From assembly GCA_958295865.1 (NCBI GenBank), contig CATQHF010000001.1:434001-498000 (forward strand): a DNA stretch of 64,000 nucleotides, in the 5' to 3' direction. Position numbers and translations under genes: made by a program. The DNA comes from an uncultured Dehalococcoidia bacterium (GTDB lineage Bacteria; Chloroflexota; Dehalococcoidia; Lucifugimonadales; JADFKI01). Below the pieces are notes generated by a model. It saw only the letters and a list, made by a program, of their open reading frames with translations. It was not told the origin of the DNA and ran no database searches. This document shows, piece after piece, positions 8,048 through 16,790 of this stretch; the stretch's first letter is position 1; each line of letters begins with the position of its first letter.

Positions 8048-11000
8048 ATGAACTTCACATCAAGAGCCGTAGTAGCCATATCCACCGCTGTCGCGGCATC
8101 GTGCTTGCTGCTGTTCCTACTGCTGGCGGGCGCTGACGGCAGAAGCGCGCAGGCGCAGACCGGCGGCGCGCCCACGCCGACTCCGACACAGGACGACGCC
8201 TTCGACTTCCAAGACCTTCCCGCCCTCAAAGGCAAAGTCAATCCGCCCAAATACGAGAATATGGACTCCATACTCAACCGTATTGTCCAGCAGGTTGAGA
8301 CGCGAGAAGTCTCAGTCAGAGACGCGGCGCGCGGCGCTCCCCTGCATCAAGACGACTCCGTCGCGGTAACCTTATACATCACGGAAGGCTACGCCGATGC
8401 TTTAAGCGACTTCCTCGAAGGCAACGGCGCGTCTCAGCTCGGTGTCGGCACGGATTACATAGAAGCATACATCCCTGTATCCCTGCTTGCCTCCGCTTCA
8501 CGACAGAAAGGTGTCATCAGCATAGAAACGATATTCCCGCCGCCGTCCCCGCCGCCCGTGCAGCCCGAGCAGGGCGTGGCGGCGCAGGGCGCGGTCGTGA
8601 GCCAGGGCGTGGCGGTGCACGGCGTACCCTCGTGGCATCGAGCCGGCTTCAAAGGCGCAGGCGTCAAGATTGGCGTGTTTGATGTGGGCTACCGGAGCTT
8701 CAGCAGACTCATGGGAACGGAACTGCCGTCGTCGGTGCATGTAAAATGCATTCGCGGCGGAGGCAGATTTTCCGTATCAACATTATCACGCTGCCCGAGC
8801 GTGAACAGAAGCGACCACGGCACTGCGACCACGGAAACGATATTTGACATCGCCCCGGAAGCGACCTACTACATATCCGAACTCAATACAGGGGACAATT
8901 TGAAAAGCGGCGTCGCGTGGATGGTGTCGCAGGGTGTGGATGTCATCAACCATTCAGGGAGTTGGTGGTGGCAAGGTCCAGGCGATGGCACATACTCTTC
9001 CAGCAACAGCCACCTCAGTGTTGTGGATGCCGCCGTAGCGGGCGGCATCGTTTGGGTAAATAGCGCTGGAAATACGGGGAAGGCAACATGGTTCGGGGAG
9101 TTCACAGATACAGACGAAGATGGCTTTCATGACTATAGTGGCGATGAGTGTAACTCTGTATTTTTGTCATCCGGATCTTCAAATTATATCCAGCTTCGAT
9201 GGGATGACAGCTGGAGCGGAGCAAATAAGGATTTGGATTTGTATGTGTACGACTCCTCCGCGCGTACCACCATAGTAGCGTCGAGTGAAAACACGCAAGC
9301 GGGGAACGCAGGGAACAAACCATACGAGTTGATTTCTTACCGTCCTACTGTCAGCGGAAATTTTTGTCTGGCTGTCAGACAAGACAGCGGTGAAACGCCG
9401 GCCTGGATTCAATTGCAAGCTTACTATCGACCCGCGACTTTACAGCACCGTACATCGCACCACAGCATTGGCAACCCGGCGGAGAGCGCCAACTCCGGGA
9501 TGCTCGCGGTCGGCTCTTCGCATTGGAACTACACAGGCACAATCGATTCTCGAAGCTCCCGAGGACCTACGACCGACGGCAGAATCAAGCCCGACATCGT
9601 TGGCGCGCACTGCGCTCGGACGGCAATAATTAGTGCGTATTGCGGAACGAGCCAGGCGGCGCCGCATGTGGCGGGGCTTGCGGCGCTGGTCAAGCAGCGC
9701 TTCCCTTCGTACAGCCCTGCTCAAATCGCTAACTACCTGAAGACCAACGCCGATGCGCGCGGCACAGTTCCCAACAATACTTGGGGCTACGGCTTCGCCA
9801 AGTTGCCGCCCATTTCCACGGCGACACCCTCGCCTACGCCAACTGTCCCCCCCAGGCCCACACGCACGCCTAGGCCGACTGCCACGGCGACACCTTCGCC
9901 TACGCCGACTGCCACGGCGACAGCCACGCCTACGCCAACCGCCACGCCCACGGCGACACCTTCGCCTACGCCGACTGCCACGGCGACAGCCACGCCTACG
10001 CCAACCGCCACGCCCACGGCGACACCTTCGCCTACGCCGACTGCCACGGCAACACCTTCCCCTACACCAACAGCCACGCCCACGCCCACCCCCACGCCCG
10101 TCGATCCCTGCGTCACGCCGATTTATGGCGACGCCGCCATAGACGAAAGTTGGGGCAGCGACTGTGTATCCGAGAACGACGTCGACAGCGGCGCTTTCTA
10201 CGCCCGCTTCTACACCTTCACGCTGGTCGAGCCTGCCGATGTAACGATAACGTTGACATCGGACATCGACACATACCTCTACCTGATGAGAGGCGCGCGC
10301 AGAGACGGCGAAGTGCTGCGCCAGAACAACGACTTCAGCGGCTTGGGCACGAACTCGCGCATAGTGGCGTCACTCGCCGCCGGCATCTACACGATAGAGG
10401 CGACGACCTTCGCAACACTCGCAACGGGCGACTTCATCCTCACTGTGGAAGGATTGGGGCAAAGCACGGTTACGCCGCCGCCGCCCGCGCCGTCCCCTAC
10501 GCCTACACCCACGCCGATCGACCCATGCGTCATGCCGATTGATGGCGACGCCACCATAAGCGGCGCTTGGACGAGCGACTGCGTATCCGAGAACGACGCC
10601 GACATCGGCGCTTTCTACGCCCGCTTCTACACCTTCACGCTGGTCGAGCCTGCCGATATAACGATAACGCTGGCATCGGACATCGACACATACCTCTACC
10701 TGCTGAGTGGCGCGGGCAAGGACGGCGCGACGGTGCGCGAGACCGCCGACCCTGACGGCACGAGTTCGCGTATCCAAGCGACGCTGCAAGCGGGCGCCTA
10801 CACGATAGAGGCGACGACCTACAATGCCAGCGTCACGGGCGACTTCACCCTCACCGTAGAAGGGCTGGGGCAAATCACAGTTGCGCCGCCCGTGCCCACG
10901 CCATCACCAACGCCCAGACCATCGCCGTCGCCTGTGCCGTCACCCACGCCGCCGCCGTCACCGTCCGTATGCACGGACACGCTTAGCGGCGCGAGCGCGA

Positions 11001-11380
11001 GCGTCATCGGCGCATGGACGAGTGATTGCGTATCCGCGAACGACACCGACATCGGCGCCTTTTACGCCCGCTTCTACACCTTCACATTGAGCAAGCCTGC
11101 CGATGTAACGATAACACTGAAATCGGACATCAACACATACCTCTACCTGATGAGAGGCGCGGGCAAGAATGGCGAAGTGCTGCGCCGAAACGACGACTTC
11201 AGCGGCTTGGGCACGAACTCGCGCATAGTGGCATCACTCACCGCCGGCAGCTACACGATAGAGGCGACGACCTACGCCCAACGCGCAACGGGCAACTTCA
11301 CCCTCACTGTGGAAGGATTGGAGCAAAGCGCAATTACGCCGTCGCCATCCGGCGGCTACACATTCTTTGCGATTCGGTGA
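8048..11380 (+). CDS. Secreted S8 serine peptidase with three PPC domains
   Basis: This is an 1110-residue paralogue of the preceding peptidase. It has a signal peptide, then Asp212 (GVFDVGY), His257 (SDHGTAT) and Ser535 (CGTSQAAPH). A long PTATATPSP linker is encoded by 66-bp tandem repeats. Three PPC domains, each preceded by a P/T/S-rich spacer, are at about residues 680-790, 820-925 and 965-1070. The frame ends soon after GGYTFFAIR. Just past the stop, another frame reads GELRACGIRVDGAAVCWGRN and DYGQSTPP to a TAG at 11460-11462, matching the tail of the first peptidase. One extra base near 11376 therefore appears to have cut off the RCC1-like tail. The catalytic domain is intact. Confidence 0.9.
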   Translation: MNFTSRAVVAISTAVAASCLLLFLLLAGADGRSAQAQTGGAPTPTPTQDDAFDFQDLPALKGKVNPPKYENMDSILNRIVQQVETREVSVRDAARGAPLHQDDSVAVTLYITEGYADALSDFLEGNGASQLGVGTDYIEAYIPVSLLASASRQKGVISIETIFPPPSPPPVQPEQGVAAQGAVVSQGVAVHGVPSWHRAGFKGAGVKIGVFDVGYRSFSRLMGTELPSSVHVKCIRGGGRFSVSTLSRCPSVNRSDHGTATTETIFDIAPEATYYISELNTGDNLKSGVAWMVSQGVDVINHSGSWWWQGPGDGTYSSSNSHLSVVDAAVAGGIVWVNSAGNTGKATWFGEFTDTDEDGFHDYSGDECNSVFLSSGSSNYIQLRWDDSWSGANKDLDLYVYDSSARTTIVASSENTQAGNAGNKPYELISYRPTVSGNFCLAVRQDSGETPAWIQLQAYYRPATLQHRTSHHSIGNPAESANSGMLAVGSSHWNYTGTIDSRSSRGPTTDGRIKPDIVGAHCARTAIISAYCGTSQAAPHVAGLAALVKQRFPSYSPAQIANYLKTNADARGTVPNNTWGYGFAKLPPISTATPSPTPTVPPRPTRTPRPTATATPSPTPTATATATPTPTATPTATPSPTPTATATATPTPTATPTATPSPTPTATATPSPTPTATPTPTPTPVDPCVTPIYGDAAIDESWGSDCVSENDVDSGAFYARFYTFTLVEPADVTITLTSDIDTYLYLMRGARRDGEVLRQNNDFSGLGTNSRIVASLAAGIYTIEATTFATLATGDFILTVEGLGQSTVTPPPPAPSPTPTPTPIDPCVMPIDGDATISGAWTSDCVSENDADIGAFYARFYTFTLVEPADITITLASDIDTYLYLLSGAGKDGATVRETADPDGTSSRIQATLQAGAYTIEATTYNASVTGDFTLTVEGLGQITVAPPVPTPSPTPRPSPSPVPSPTPPPSPSVCTDTLSGASASVIGAWTSDCVSANDTDIGAFYARFYTFTLSKPADVTITLKSDINTYLYLMRGAGKNGEVLRRNDDFSGLGTNSRIVASLTAGSYTIEATTYAQRATGNFTLTVEGLEQSAITPSPSGGYTFFAIR
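9901..10098 (+). repeat. 66-bp in-frame tandem repeat coding a Pro/Thr linker
   Basis: Units start at 9901 and 9967 and are identical over about 66 bp (22 codons), with a diverged third starting at 10033. They encode alternating Pro-Thr/Ala-Thr between the catalytic domain and first PPC domain of the second S8 peptidase. Copy number is likely to vary between strains by slippage. Confidence 0.85.
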
Positions 11381-11485
11381 ACTCCGTGCCTGCGGCATTC
11401 GCGTGGACGGCGCGGCGGTCTGCTGGGGCAGAAACGACTATGGCCAATCGACGCCGCCATAGCAACCTGACAAGGACAAACACAC

Positions 11486-11529
11486 GGGCAGGATGATTGG
11501 GGACTAAATATCCCCTTCACCCTGTCTAT
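11486..11529. repeat. GGACAGGAT-type hairpin, copy 3
   Basis: Outer arms GGGCAGGATG (11486-11495) and CACCCTGTCTA (11519-11529) pair imperfectly. The inner arms GGGGA (11499-11503) and TCCCC (11511-11515) pair perfectly. It sits 24 bp after the end of the frameshifted peptidase tail and resembles copies 1 and 2. Confidence 0.6.
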
Positions 11530-11858
11530 CTCTGGCAGTAAAGCCGCGCCTCGAACAAACCCTGCAATCACATCGGCGCGAAGTGATGTGATTCAGACCG
11601 TCGACGCCTGTGAAATCTGGCGTTCTGCGGTCGAAGATGTACATTGTGATGCAAAAGAGTTTTGGAATAAATGAAAAGGCAACCAGGCGTGGCGAAAGAC
11701 ACAACAGATCAAAAGGTTGACCTTCCTGATTGCAATTTCAATATAGCCGACTACAAAGTATGTAGTCAATCGTGATTTTATCCAAACCACTCCGGGCAGC
11801 CAATGGCAATCTGCGCCACAGCGCCCAGGTCATCAATCCCAGCGGCGCGCCTCCCCCG
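11530..11858. other. Intergenic stretch with one perfect inverted repeat
   Basis: No convincing gene was seen between the second peptidase and ruvX. The one clear structure is AATCACATC (11566-11574) paired with GATGTGATT (11585-11593), perfect 9-bp arms around a 10-bp spacer, which could be an operator or weak hairpin. The rest is lower in GC than its surroundings and has only short random frames. Confidence 0.5.
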
Positions 11859-12275
11859 TCATGCCTTCGCGTCCAGATATGCCTGCAAGATAACCGCCGC
11901 CGCCGCCGAGTCGGTGCGCCCTCTGTCGCGCGTCTTGGGCGCGCCGGACTGCGCGAGCAGACGCTCCGCCTGCACCGATGACAGGCGCTCGTCCACATGC
12001 GTTACCGGCACGGTGGCGCGCCGCGCGAGCGCGTGGGCGAAGTCGAGCGTGCCGCGCGCCTGCGCTCCAACGCGCCCGGACATCAGATAGGGTATGCCCA
12101 CCAAAATCTCGGCGGCGGCGTGTTCATCGGCGATTGCGAGTACAGCGTCTATCGCCGCGTCAATATCCGGAGCGCCGCGCTCGATAGTCGTGAGCGGGGA
12201 CGCCAGCATACGCAAGGGGTCGCTCAGCGCCACCCCAATGCGTCTGTCCCCAACATCAAGCGCCAAAATCCTCAT
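11859..12275 (-). CDS. ruvX: Putative pre-16S rRNA nuclease / Holliday junction resolvase-like protein
   Basis: This 138-residue YqgF/RuvX protein has an RNase-H fold. It starts MRILALDVGDRRIGVALSDP with the first catalytic Asp (residue 7), has the ILVGIPYLMSG core strand, VTHVDERLSS with an acidic residue, and the C-terminal TDSAAAAVILQAYL acidic motif. Family members process the 5' end of 16S rRNA. It lies 56 bp downstream of alaS on the same strand, a widely conserved pairing, so the two are probably co-transcribed. Length is normal. Confidence 0.92.
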   Translation of the reverse strand: MRILALDVGDRRIGVALSDPLRMLASPLTTIERGAPDIDAAIDAVLAIADEHAAAEILVGIPYLMSGRVGAQARGTLDFAHALARRATVPVTHVDERLSSVQAERLLAQSGAPKTRDRGRTDSAAAAVILQAYLDAKA

Positions 12276-12331
12276 GGTGAACTCACATAGACTAGGGTTG
12301 CGTTGATATTTTGAAAGCCCGCCCCTGGATG

Positions 12332-14986
12332 TCAGCCCCCGGTCTTCTGGCGCACGATGTCGGCTGCGGCGGCGATGGCGTCGTCCAGCTTGTCGGCGTT
12401 GCGCCCGCCCGCCTGCGCCATGTCCGGGCGCCCGCCGCCGCCGCCGCCGATAATCCTGCCCAGCTCGCGCGCGTACTCGCGAGCGTCCGCGCCCTCGCCA
12501 ACGAGATCGCGCGTGATGCTCACATTGATGGTCGGTCTGTCGTTGATGACCGCGCCAAGCGCCACGATGCCGCTGCCCAGCTTGTCGCGCAGCCAGTCGC
12601 TTATCTCGCGCAGCGAATCGGCGCTTGACGCCGGTGTTCGCGCCGCAAGCACCGCTATGCCGTTCACATCCTGCTTCGAGTCCAGCAGAATCTCAGCCGC
12701 TTGCAGCGAGTTCTGCCGCTCCAGCGCTTGCAGCTGCCGCCTCAGTCTGTCATTCTCATCCAGCAGGTCGTTGACGCGCCCCTCAAGCTCCGGCGGCGTA
12801 GTTTGCAGCATGCGCGACAGCCTTTCCTCATTGCCGAAGCGCTCCCATACCAGCCGCTCCGCAGCCCTGCCGCTCACCGCCTCCAGCCGCCGCATGCCCG
12901 CGCCGATGCTCGATTCGCCCAGGATATAGACGCTGCCCACCTCGCCCGTGCGATGCACATGCGTTCCGCCGCACACCTCGAAGCTGAAGGTGTCGCCGTT
13001 GGCAATCTCGATGAGGCGGACGCGCTCGCCGTAGCGGTCTCCGAAGAACGCCAGCGCGCCGCGCTGTATCGCGGAGGCGTAGGTGTCCTCGTCGCGCTGA
13101 ACATCGGCGTTCTGCCGAATCTTCTCATTCACCAAAAACTGCACCTGCCACATCTCATCCTCGGTTACGGGCTGCACATGCGAGAAGTCGAAGCGCAGCC
13201 TGTCCGGCGCGACCAGCGAACCCGCCTGCCGCACATGCGCGCCGAGCACCTCGCGCAGCGCGGCGTGCAGCATGTGCGTCGCGGTGTGGTTGCGCGCCGT
13301 GTCCTCGCGGCGCATCGGGTCAACCAGCGCCTCCACGCTGTCGCCCAGCCGCACAGCGCCGTCGACGACCTTGCCGAAATGCACGATGACATCGGGCATG
13401 ACCGCCTGCGTGTCGTGCACCTCGACGCTGCCGTCCGGTGCGATGAGCCTGCCCGCGTCGCCCACCTGCCCGCCGCCCTCGGCGTAGAACGGCGTCTGCA
13501 CCAGCACCACCTCCACGCTCTGCCCCGCCGTCGCCTCGCTCACCACCTCATCGTCCGCAAGCAGCCCCACGACGGGCGATGACGCGCTGAGCCGCTCATA
13601 GCCGAGGAACTGCGTCGCTCCCACGCCGAGGCTTTCGTACAGGCGAATCTTCGCGCGCTCATCGCCGAACTGCGCGGACGCCCTGCCGCGCTGCCGCTGC
13701 GCCTCCATCTCGCGCTCGAAGCCCTCATCATCCACCGCGACGCCCTGCTCGCGCGCAATCTCCTGCGTCATCTCCACCGGGAAGCCGTAAGTGTCCCAAA
13801 GCCGAAACACCGTGCCGCCGTCCAGCGTATCTACGCCCTCAAGCGCATCCGTCAGCAGGTTGTAACCGTTCTGAAACGCCTGCTTAAATCGCTCTTCCTC
13901 CAGCCTGAGCACCGTCAGGATGAACTCGCGGTTGTTGACCAGTTCGGGATAGACCTTGCCCATCTTTTCGATGGTGGCGTCCGCAATCTCGCCGAGGAAA
14001 TTGTCCTCTATGCCGAGCCGCCGCCCGTAGCGGATAGCGCGGCGAATCACGCGGCGCAGCACATAGCCGCGCCCTTCGTTGCCGGGCACGACGCCGTCCG
14101 CAATCAGGAATGTAACGCTGCGCCCGTGCTCCGCGACCACTCGGATTGCGTAAGTGTCATCCGGGTTGTCGTAGCGCTTGCCGCTCACGCGCTCCACCGC
14201 CGCTATGATTGGCGTGAACAGGTCGGTCTCGTATGCCGTATCCACGCCTTGCAGGATACGCACAAGGCGCTCGAAGCCCATGCCCGTGTCCACGCTCGGC
14301 GCGGGCAAGTTGGCGCGCGATCCGTCGAGGTGGTGATAATACTGCATGAACACGAGGTTCCAGAGTTCCACATAGCGGTCGCACACATCGCCGTTATCCA
14401 TAATGTTGGCGCAATTTGGCGTGCAGTCGTCCTTGAGGCAGCCGTGCTCCGCGCCGTAGTCGTAGTGAAGCTCGCTGCACGGCCCGCAAGGACCCTCGTC
14501 GCCCGCGGGACCCCACCAGTTCTCATCGTCGCCGAAGCTGTACACGCGCTCTGCGGGAATGCCCTTCGCCATCCATAGGCCGCGCGTCTCCTCGTCGCTG
14601 TCGTGGATTGCGGCGGCGAACTTGTGTAGCGGAATGCCATAGCCCTCGGTCATCAGCTCGATAGCGAAATCCACCGCGCCGCTCTTGAAGTAATCGCCGA
14701 TGCTGAAATTGCCCAGCATCTCGAACAGCGTGTTATGCGTGGCATCGCCCACCTCCTCGATGTCAGGCGTGCGGAAGCACTTCTGCGATGTCGTCAGCCG
14801 CCTATTCGACGGCTCCGCCTCGCCCGTGAAATAAGGCTTGAACTGCACCATCCCCGCGCTCGTCAGCAGCAGCGTAGGGTCGCCCACCGGAATCAGCGAT
14901 GAACTCGCCATCCTGCTATGCCCCCGCGCCTCGAAGTAGGCAAGGAACGCTTCTCGTATCTCGTCGCCGCTCATGAATTCTGGCAT
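12332..14986 (-). CDS. alaS: Alanyl-tRNA synthetase
   Basis: AlaS charges tRNA-Ala with alanine. The 884-residue product shows the class II catalytic core (SGDEIREAFLAYFEARGH, then SLIPVGDPTLLLTSAGMVQF and TGMGFERL), a tRNA-binding middle domain and the editing domain with zinc-type ligands HTATHMLH and CGGTH. A C-terminal oligomerisation region with a glycine-rich GGGGGGRPD stretch follows. Length is typical of full AlaS. A CSELHYDYGAEHGCLKDDC insertion in the catalytic domain, with several cysteines, resembles the variant found in some Chloroflexota and Actinobacteria-type enzymes. ruvX follows on the same strand. Confidence 0.96.
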   Translation of the reverse strand: MPEFMSGDEIREAFLAYFEARGHSRMASSSLIPVGDPTLLLTSAGMVQFKPYFTGEAEPSNRRLTTSQKCFRTPDIEEVGDATHNTLFEMLGNFSIGDYFKSGAVDFAIELMTEGYGIPLHKFAAAIHDSDEETRGLWMAKGIPAERVYSFGDDENWWGPAGDEGPCGPCSELHYDYGAEHGCLKDDCTPNCANIMDNGDVCDRYVELWNLVFMQYYHHLDGSRANLPAPSVDTGMGFERLVRILQGVDTAYETDLFTPIIAAVERVSGKRYDNPDDTYAIRVVAEHGRSVTFLIADGVVPGNEGRGYVLRRVIRRAIRYGRRLGIEDNFLGEIADATIEKMGKVYPELVNNREFILTVLRLEEERFKQAFQNGYNLLTDALEGVDTLDGGTVFRLWDTYGFPVEMTQEIAREQGVAVDDEGFEREMEAQRQRGRASAQFGDERAKIRLYESLGVGATQFLGYERLSASSPVVGLLADDEVVSEATAGQSVEVVLVQTPFYAEGGGQVGDAGRLIAPDGSVEVHDTQAVMPDVIVHFGKVVDGAVRLGDSVEALVDPMRREDTARNHTATHMLHAALREVLGAHVRQAGSLVAPDRLRFDFSHVQPVTEDEMWQVQFLVNEKIRQNADVQRDEDTYASAIQRGALAFFGDRYGERVRLIEIANGDTFSFEVCGGTHVHRTGEVGSVYILGESSIGAGMRRLEAVSGRAAERLVWERFGNEERLSRMLQTTPPELEGRVNDLLDENDRLRRQLQALERQNSLQAAEILLDSKQDVNGIAVLAARTPASSADSLREISDWLRDKLGSGIVALGAVINDRPTINVSITRDLVGEGADAREYARELGRIIGGGGGGRPDMAQAGGRNADKLDDAIAAAADIVRQKTGG

Positions 14987-15064
14987 AGGTTATTACCCCG
15001 CATGAAAGTTGATGAATAATTTTAGCATGGATGGATGAAATGCACAGGGAAATGTATATGATGA

Positions 15065-15228
15065 GAGAAAATTGCATTAGTCCCTTCCCCCTTGACGAGG
15101 GAAGGTTGCCTACTGTCAAGTGCAATCCGACGGCGTGATTATCCCTTCCCCCGAAGGGGGAAGGCTAGGATGGGGGGTGAAAACGCTTGCCCATCGACGG
15201 CTAAACCTGTACTAATGCAATTTTCTCC
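15065..15228. mobile_element. Non-autonomous element, family A copy 1 (MITE-like)
   Basis: Perfect 16-bp terminal inverted repeats, GAGAAAATTGCATTAG (15065-15080) and CTAATGCAATTTTCTC (15213-15228), bound a 164-bp non-coding core. The core holds two CCTTCCCCC/GGGGGAAGG hairpin segments and a CCCATCGACGGCTAAA motif. Related copies are at 19731-20001, 38583-38776, 46179-46302 and 46400-46494. There is no coding capacity, so it would need a transposase in trans. It lies upstream of alaS and of the small zinc-ribbon gene. Confidence 0.8.
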
Positions 15229-15303
15229 GAATGACCGTATCAGGCTTGTTTAATTATTCGGTAAGGTGATATACTCAGCGCGATGTAGCCAGCCATTAGG
15301 GTA

Positions 15304-15537
15304 GTGGAAGAATTTGAGGAGGAAGTCGTGCAACAGTCTTGGCCGGAATGTCAGGCGTGTTCTGATGGCAGCCTGCTCCCTTTGTCAGACTTTGGGAGCC
15401 AGGGCGCGCCAATTCATTACAAGGCTTGGGTATGCAGCAACCCGGATTGCGGATTCAACATCAAGATTCGCAACGGCGATGTGTACCTGAATGAGCCGAT
15501 AGCCAACGGCGCATCGCATATACCCCGCGTGCGTTAG
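15304..15537 (+). CDS. Small zinc-ribbon-like protein of unknown function
   Basis: This is a 77-residue frame from a GTG at 15304, with alternative GTG at 15328. It has two cysteine pairs, CQAC near the N-terminus and CSNPDC in the middle (KAWVCSNPDCGFNIKIRNGD), as in small one-domain zinc ribbons. The remainder is acidic at the N-terminus and ends HIPRVR. It stands alone between a family A element and the sortase gene. The composition and cysteine spacing argue for a real gene, but the start and role are uncertain. Confidence 0.6.
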   Translation: MEEFEEEVVQQSWPECQACSDGSLLPLSDFGSQGAPIHYKAWVCSNPDCGFNIKIRNGDVYLNEPIANGASHIPRVR

Positions 15538-15649
15538 GCGCAGCCGCCGCGCGCTCCGTGGACTCCGACAGCAGCCCTGTCGAACCTTTGCGCCCTCCAC
15601 CATGTCATACATGGCAGCGCATGCCGTTCAACCGCGCGGGCGCATGCGC

Positions 15650-15655
15650 TATAAT
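15650..15655 (+). promoter_or_regulatory. Candidate -10 box for the sortase gene
   Basis: TATAAT (15650-15655) lies about 45 bp upstream of the sortase ATG. No good -35 box is visible at the usual distance, so this is tentative. Confidence 0.35.
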
Positions 15656-15700
15656 TTGGCAGAGTAACGCACTCCATCCCATACGACGGGACAGCGCCGC

Positions 15701-16777
15701 ATGACCAGCAACGCCCAGCCGAATATGCCCTCGCCCCGACGCCGGCTTGGCAGCGCGCTCGGCATCGGTATGGCGCTGACGGGCGTTCTGCTGCTGATTG
15801 TCGTCAGCGGCTATTATGCATACTCGGTCAGCGCTCGCTCCCGACTCGACGACCTCAACTTCAGCGCGGCGCAGCCTGCACAAGCGCCGTCGATGGCGTC
15901 GGCGTCTGTCGTATCGGCAGACATGCCACAGACGGAAGAAGCCAAGTTGCCGCAAGTCGCAGAACTGGCGTCCGCGCAGCCCGTCGATAGCCGGCCAGCT
16001 GCTGCACACGCCCAATCCGCGCCATCATCTTCACCGGCATCCGCGCAGGCGCAATCACAAACGGCGGCGGCTTTGGGCGCGTCATCGCCGGCAGACCAGA
16101 CCGCGCCCGCCAACGGCGACCGCGCCGCGCCGCCTGCCACGAGCTACACCGCGCTCTATCCGGCTACGCAGATACACCCAAAGTTCTGGGGACAGCCGCT
16201 ATGGTCGGGCGGCGAACCTTACCTGTACAGCTCCAGCCCGGATACCGGATTGCCGGACGGCTTCCGCGCCATATCCGCGACTGACGATGCGCTGGCGCGG
16301 GGCAAGGGCGCACTCACCACGCGCATCGCCATACCCAGCATAGATGTCGATTCCACGATTGAGGAGTTGGCAATCGTGAACACCGGGGACAGCAGAGCTT
16401 ATGAGACGCCGAAGAACCTAGTCGGGCACATCCCGCAGTCGTCCAACCCCGGCGAGATTGGCAACGCATGGTACTTCGGGCATCTGGAAAGCCCCATCAG
16501 AGGCGAGGGCAATGTGTTCCGCCGCCTGCCCGACATACCCGATCTGCTGCGGAACGGCGACGATGTGTTCATCGAGCTGGAGAACGCCGACGGCCGCGTG
16601 TACTTGTACAGGGCGACGCAAACGGAGGTGGTGTATCAGGACGACCTGAGCCTCTACGGCTCCGACAGCGCGCGGATAACCCTAGTCGCCTGCGTGCCGC
16701 GCTTGGTCTATGACCATCGCATACTGGTTACTGCCGAACTTGTCGGCGTGAGCGACGCGCCCGACGCCACGCATTAG
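15701..16777 (+). CDS. Sortase family transpeptidase
   Basis: Sortases cut a C-terminal sorting signal and join the protein to the cell surface or to another subunit. The 358-residue product has a basic N-terminus, one membrane segment (about residues 22-42), a 100-residue Ala/Pro/Ser-rich stalk, then the sortase barrel starting at TRIAIPSIDVDSTIEEL. The catalytic triad is visible as His261 (YFGHLES), Cys331 (TLVACVP) and Arg340 (YDHRILV). No sortase substrate with a sorting signal was seen in this window. Class cannot be fixed by eye. It converges with the lysR gene. Confidence 0.88.
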   Translation: MTSNAQPNMPSPRRRLGSALGIGMALTGVLLLIVVSGYYAYSVSARSRLDDLNFSAAQPAQAPSMASASVVSADMPQTEEAKLPQVAELASAQPVDSRPAAAHAQSAPSSSPASAQAQSQTAAALGASSPADQTAPANGDRAAPPATSYTALYPATQIHPKFWGQPLWSGGEPYLYSSSPDTGLPDGFRAISATDDALARGKGALTTRIAIPSIDVDSTIEELAIVNTGDSRAYETPKNLVGHIPQSSNPGEIGNAWYFGHLESPIRGEGNVFRRLPDIPDLLRNGDDVFIELENADGRVYLYRATQTEVVYQDDLSLYGSDSARITLVACVPRLVYDHRILVTAELVGVSDAPDATH

Positions 16778-16790
16778 CCCCCTAGCCCGC

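Noticed and set aside
9901..10098. CRISPR array
   Set aside because: The 66-bp repeats are directly adjacent without spacers and code in frame for a linker.
9787..10116. Gly/Val-rich minus-strand frame
   Set aside because: It is the antisense of the Pro/Thr linker repeats and has no features of a real protein.
12701..13582. 293-codon plus-strand frame inside alaS
   Set aside because: It is antisense to a clear alaS reading frame and has His/Arg-rich shadow composition.
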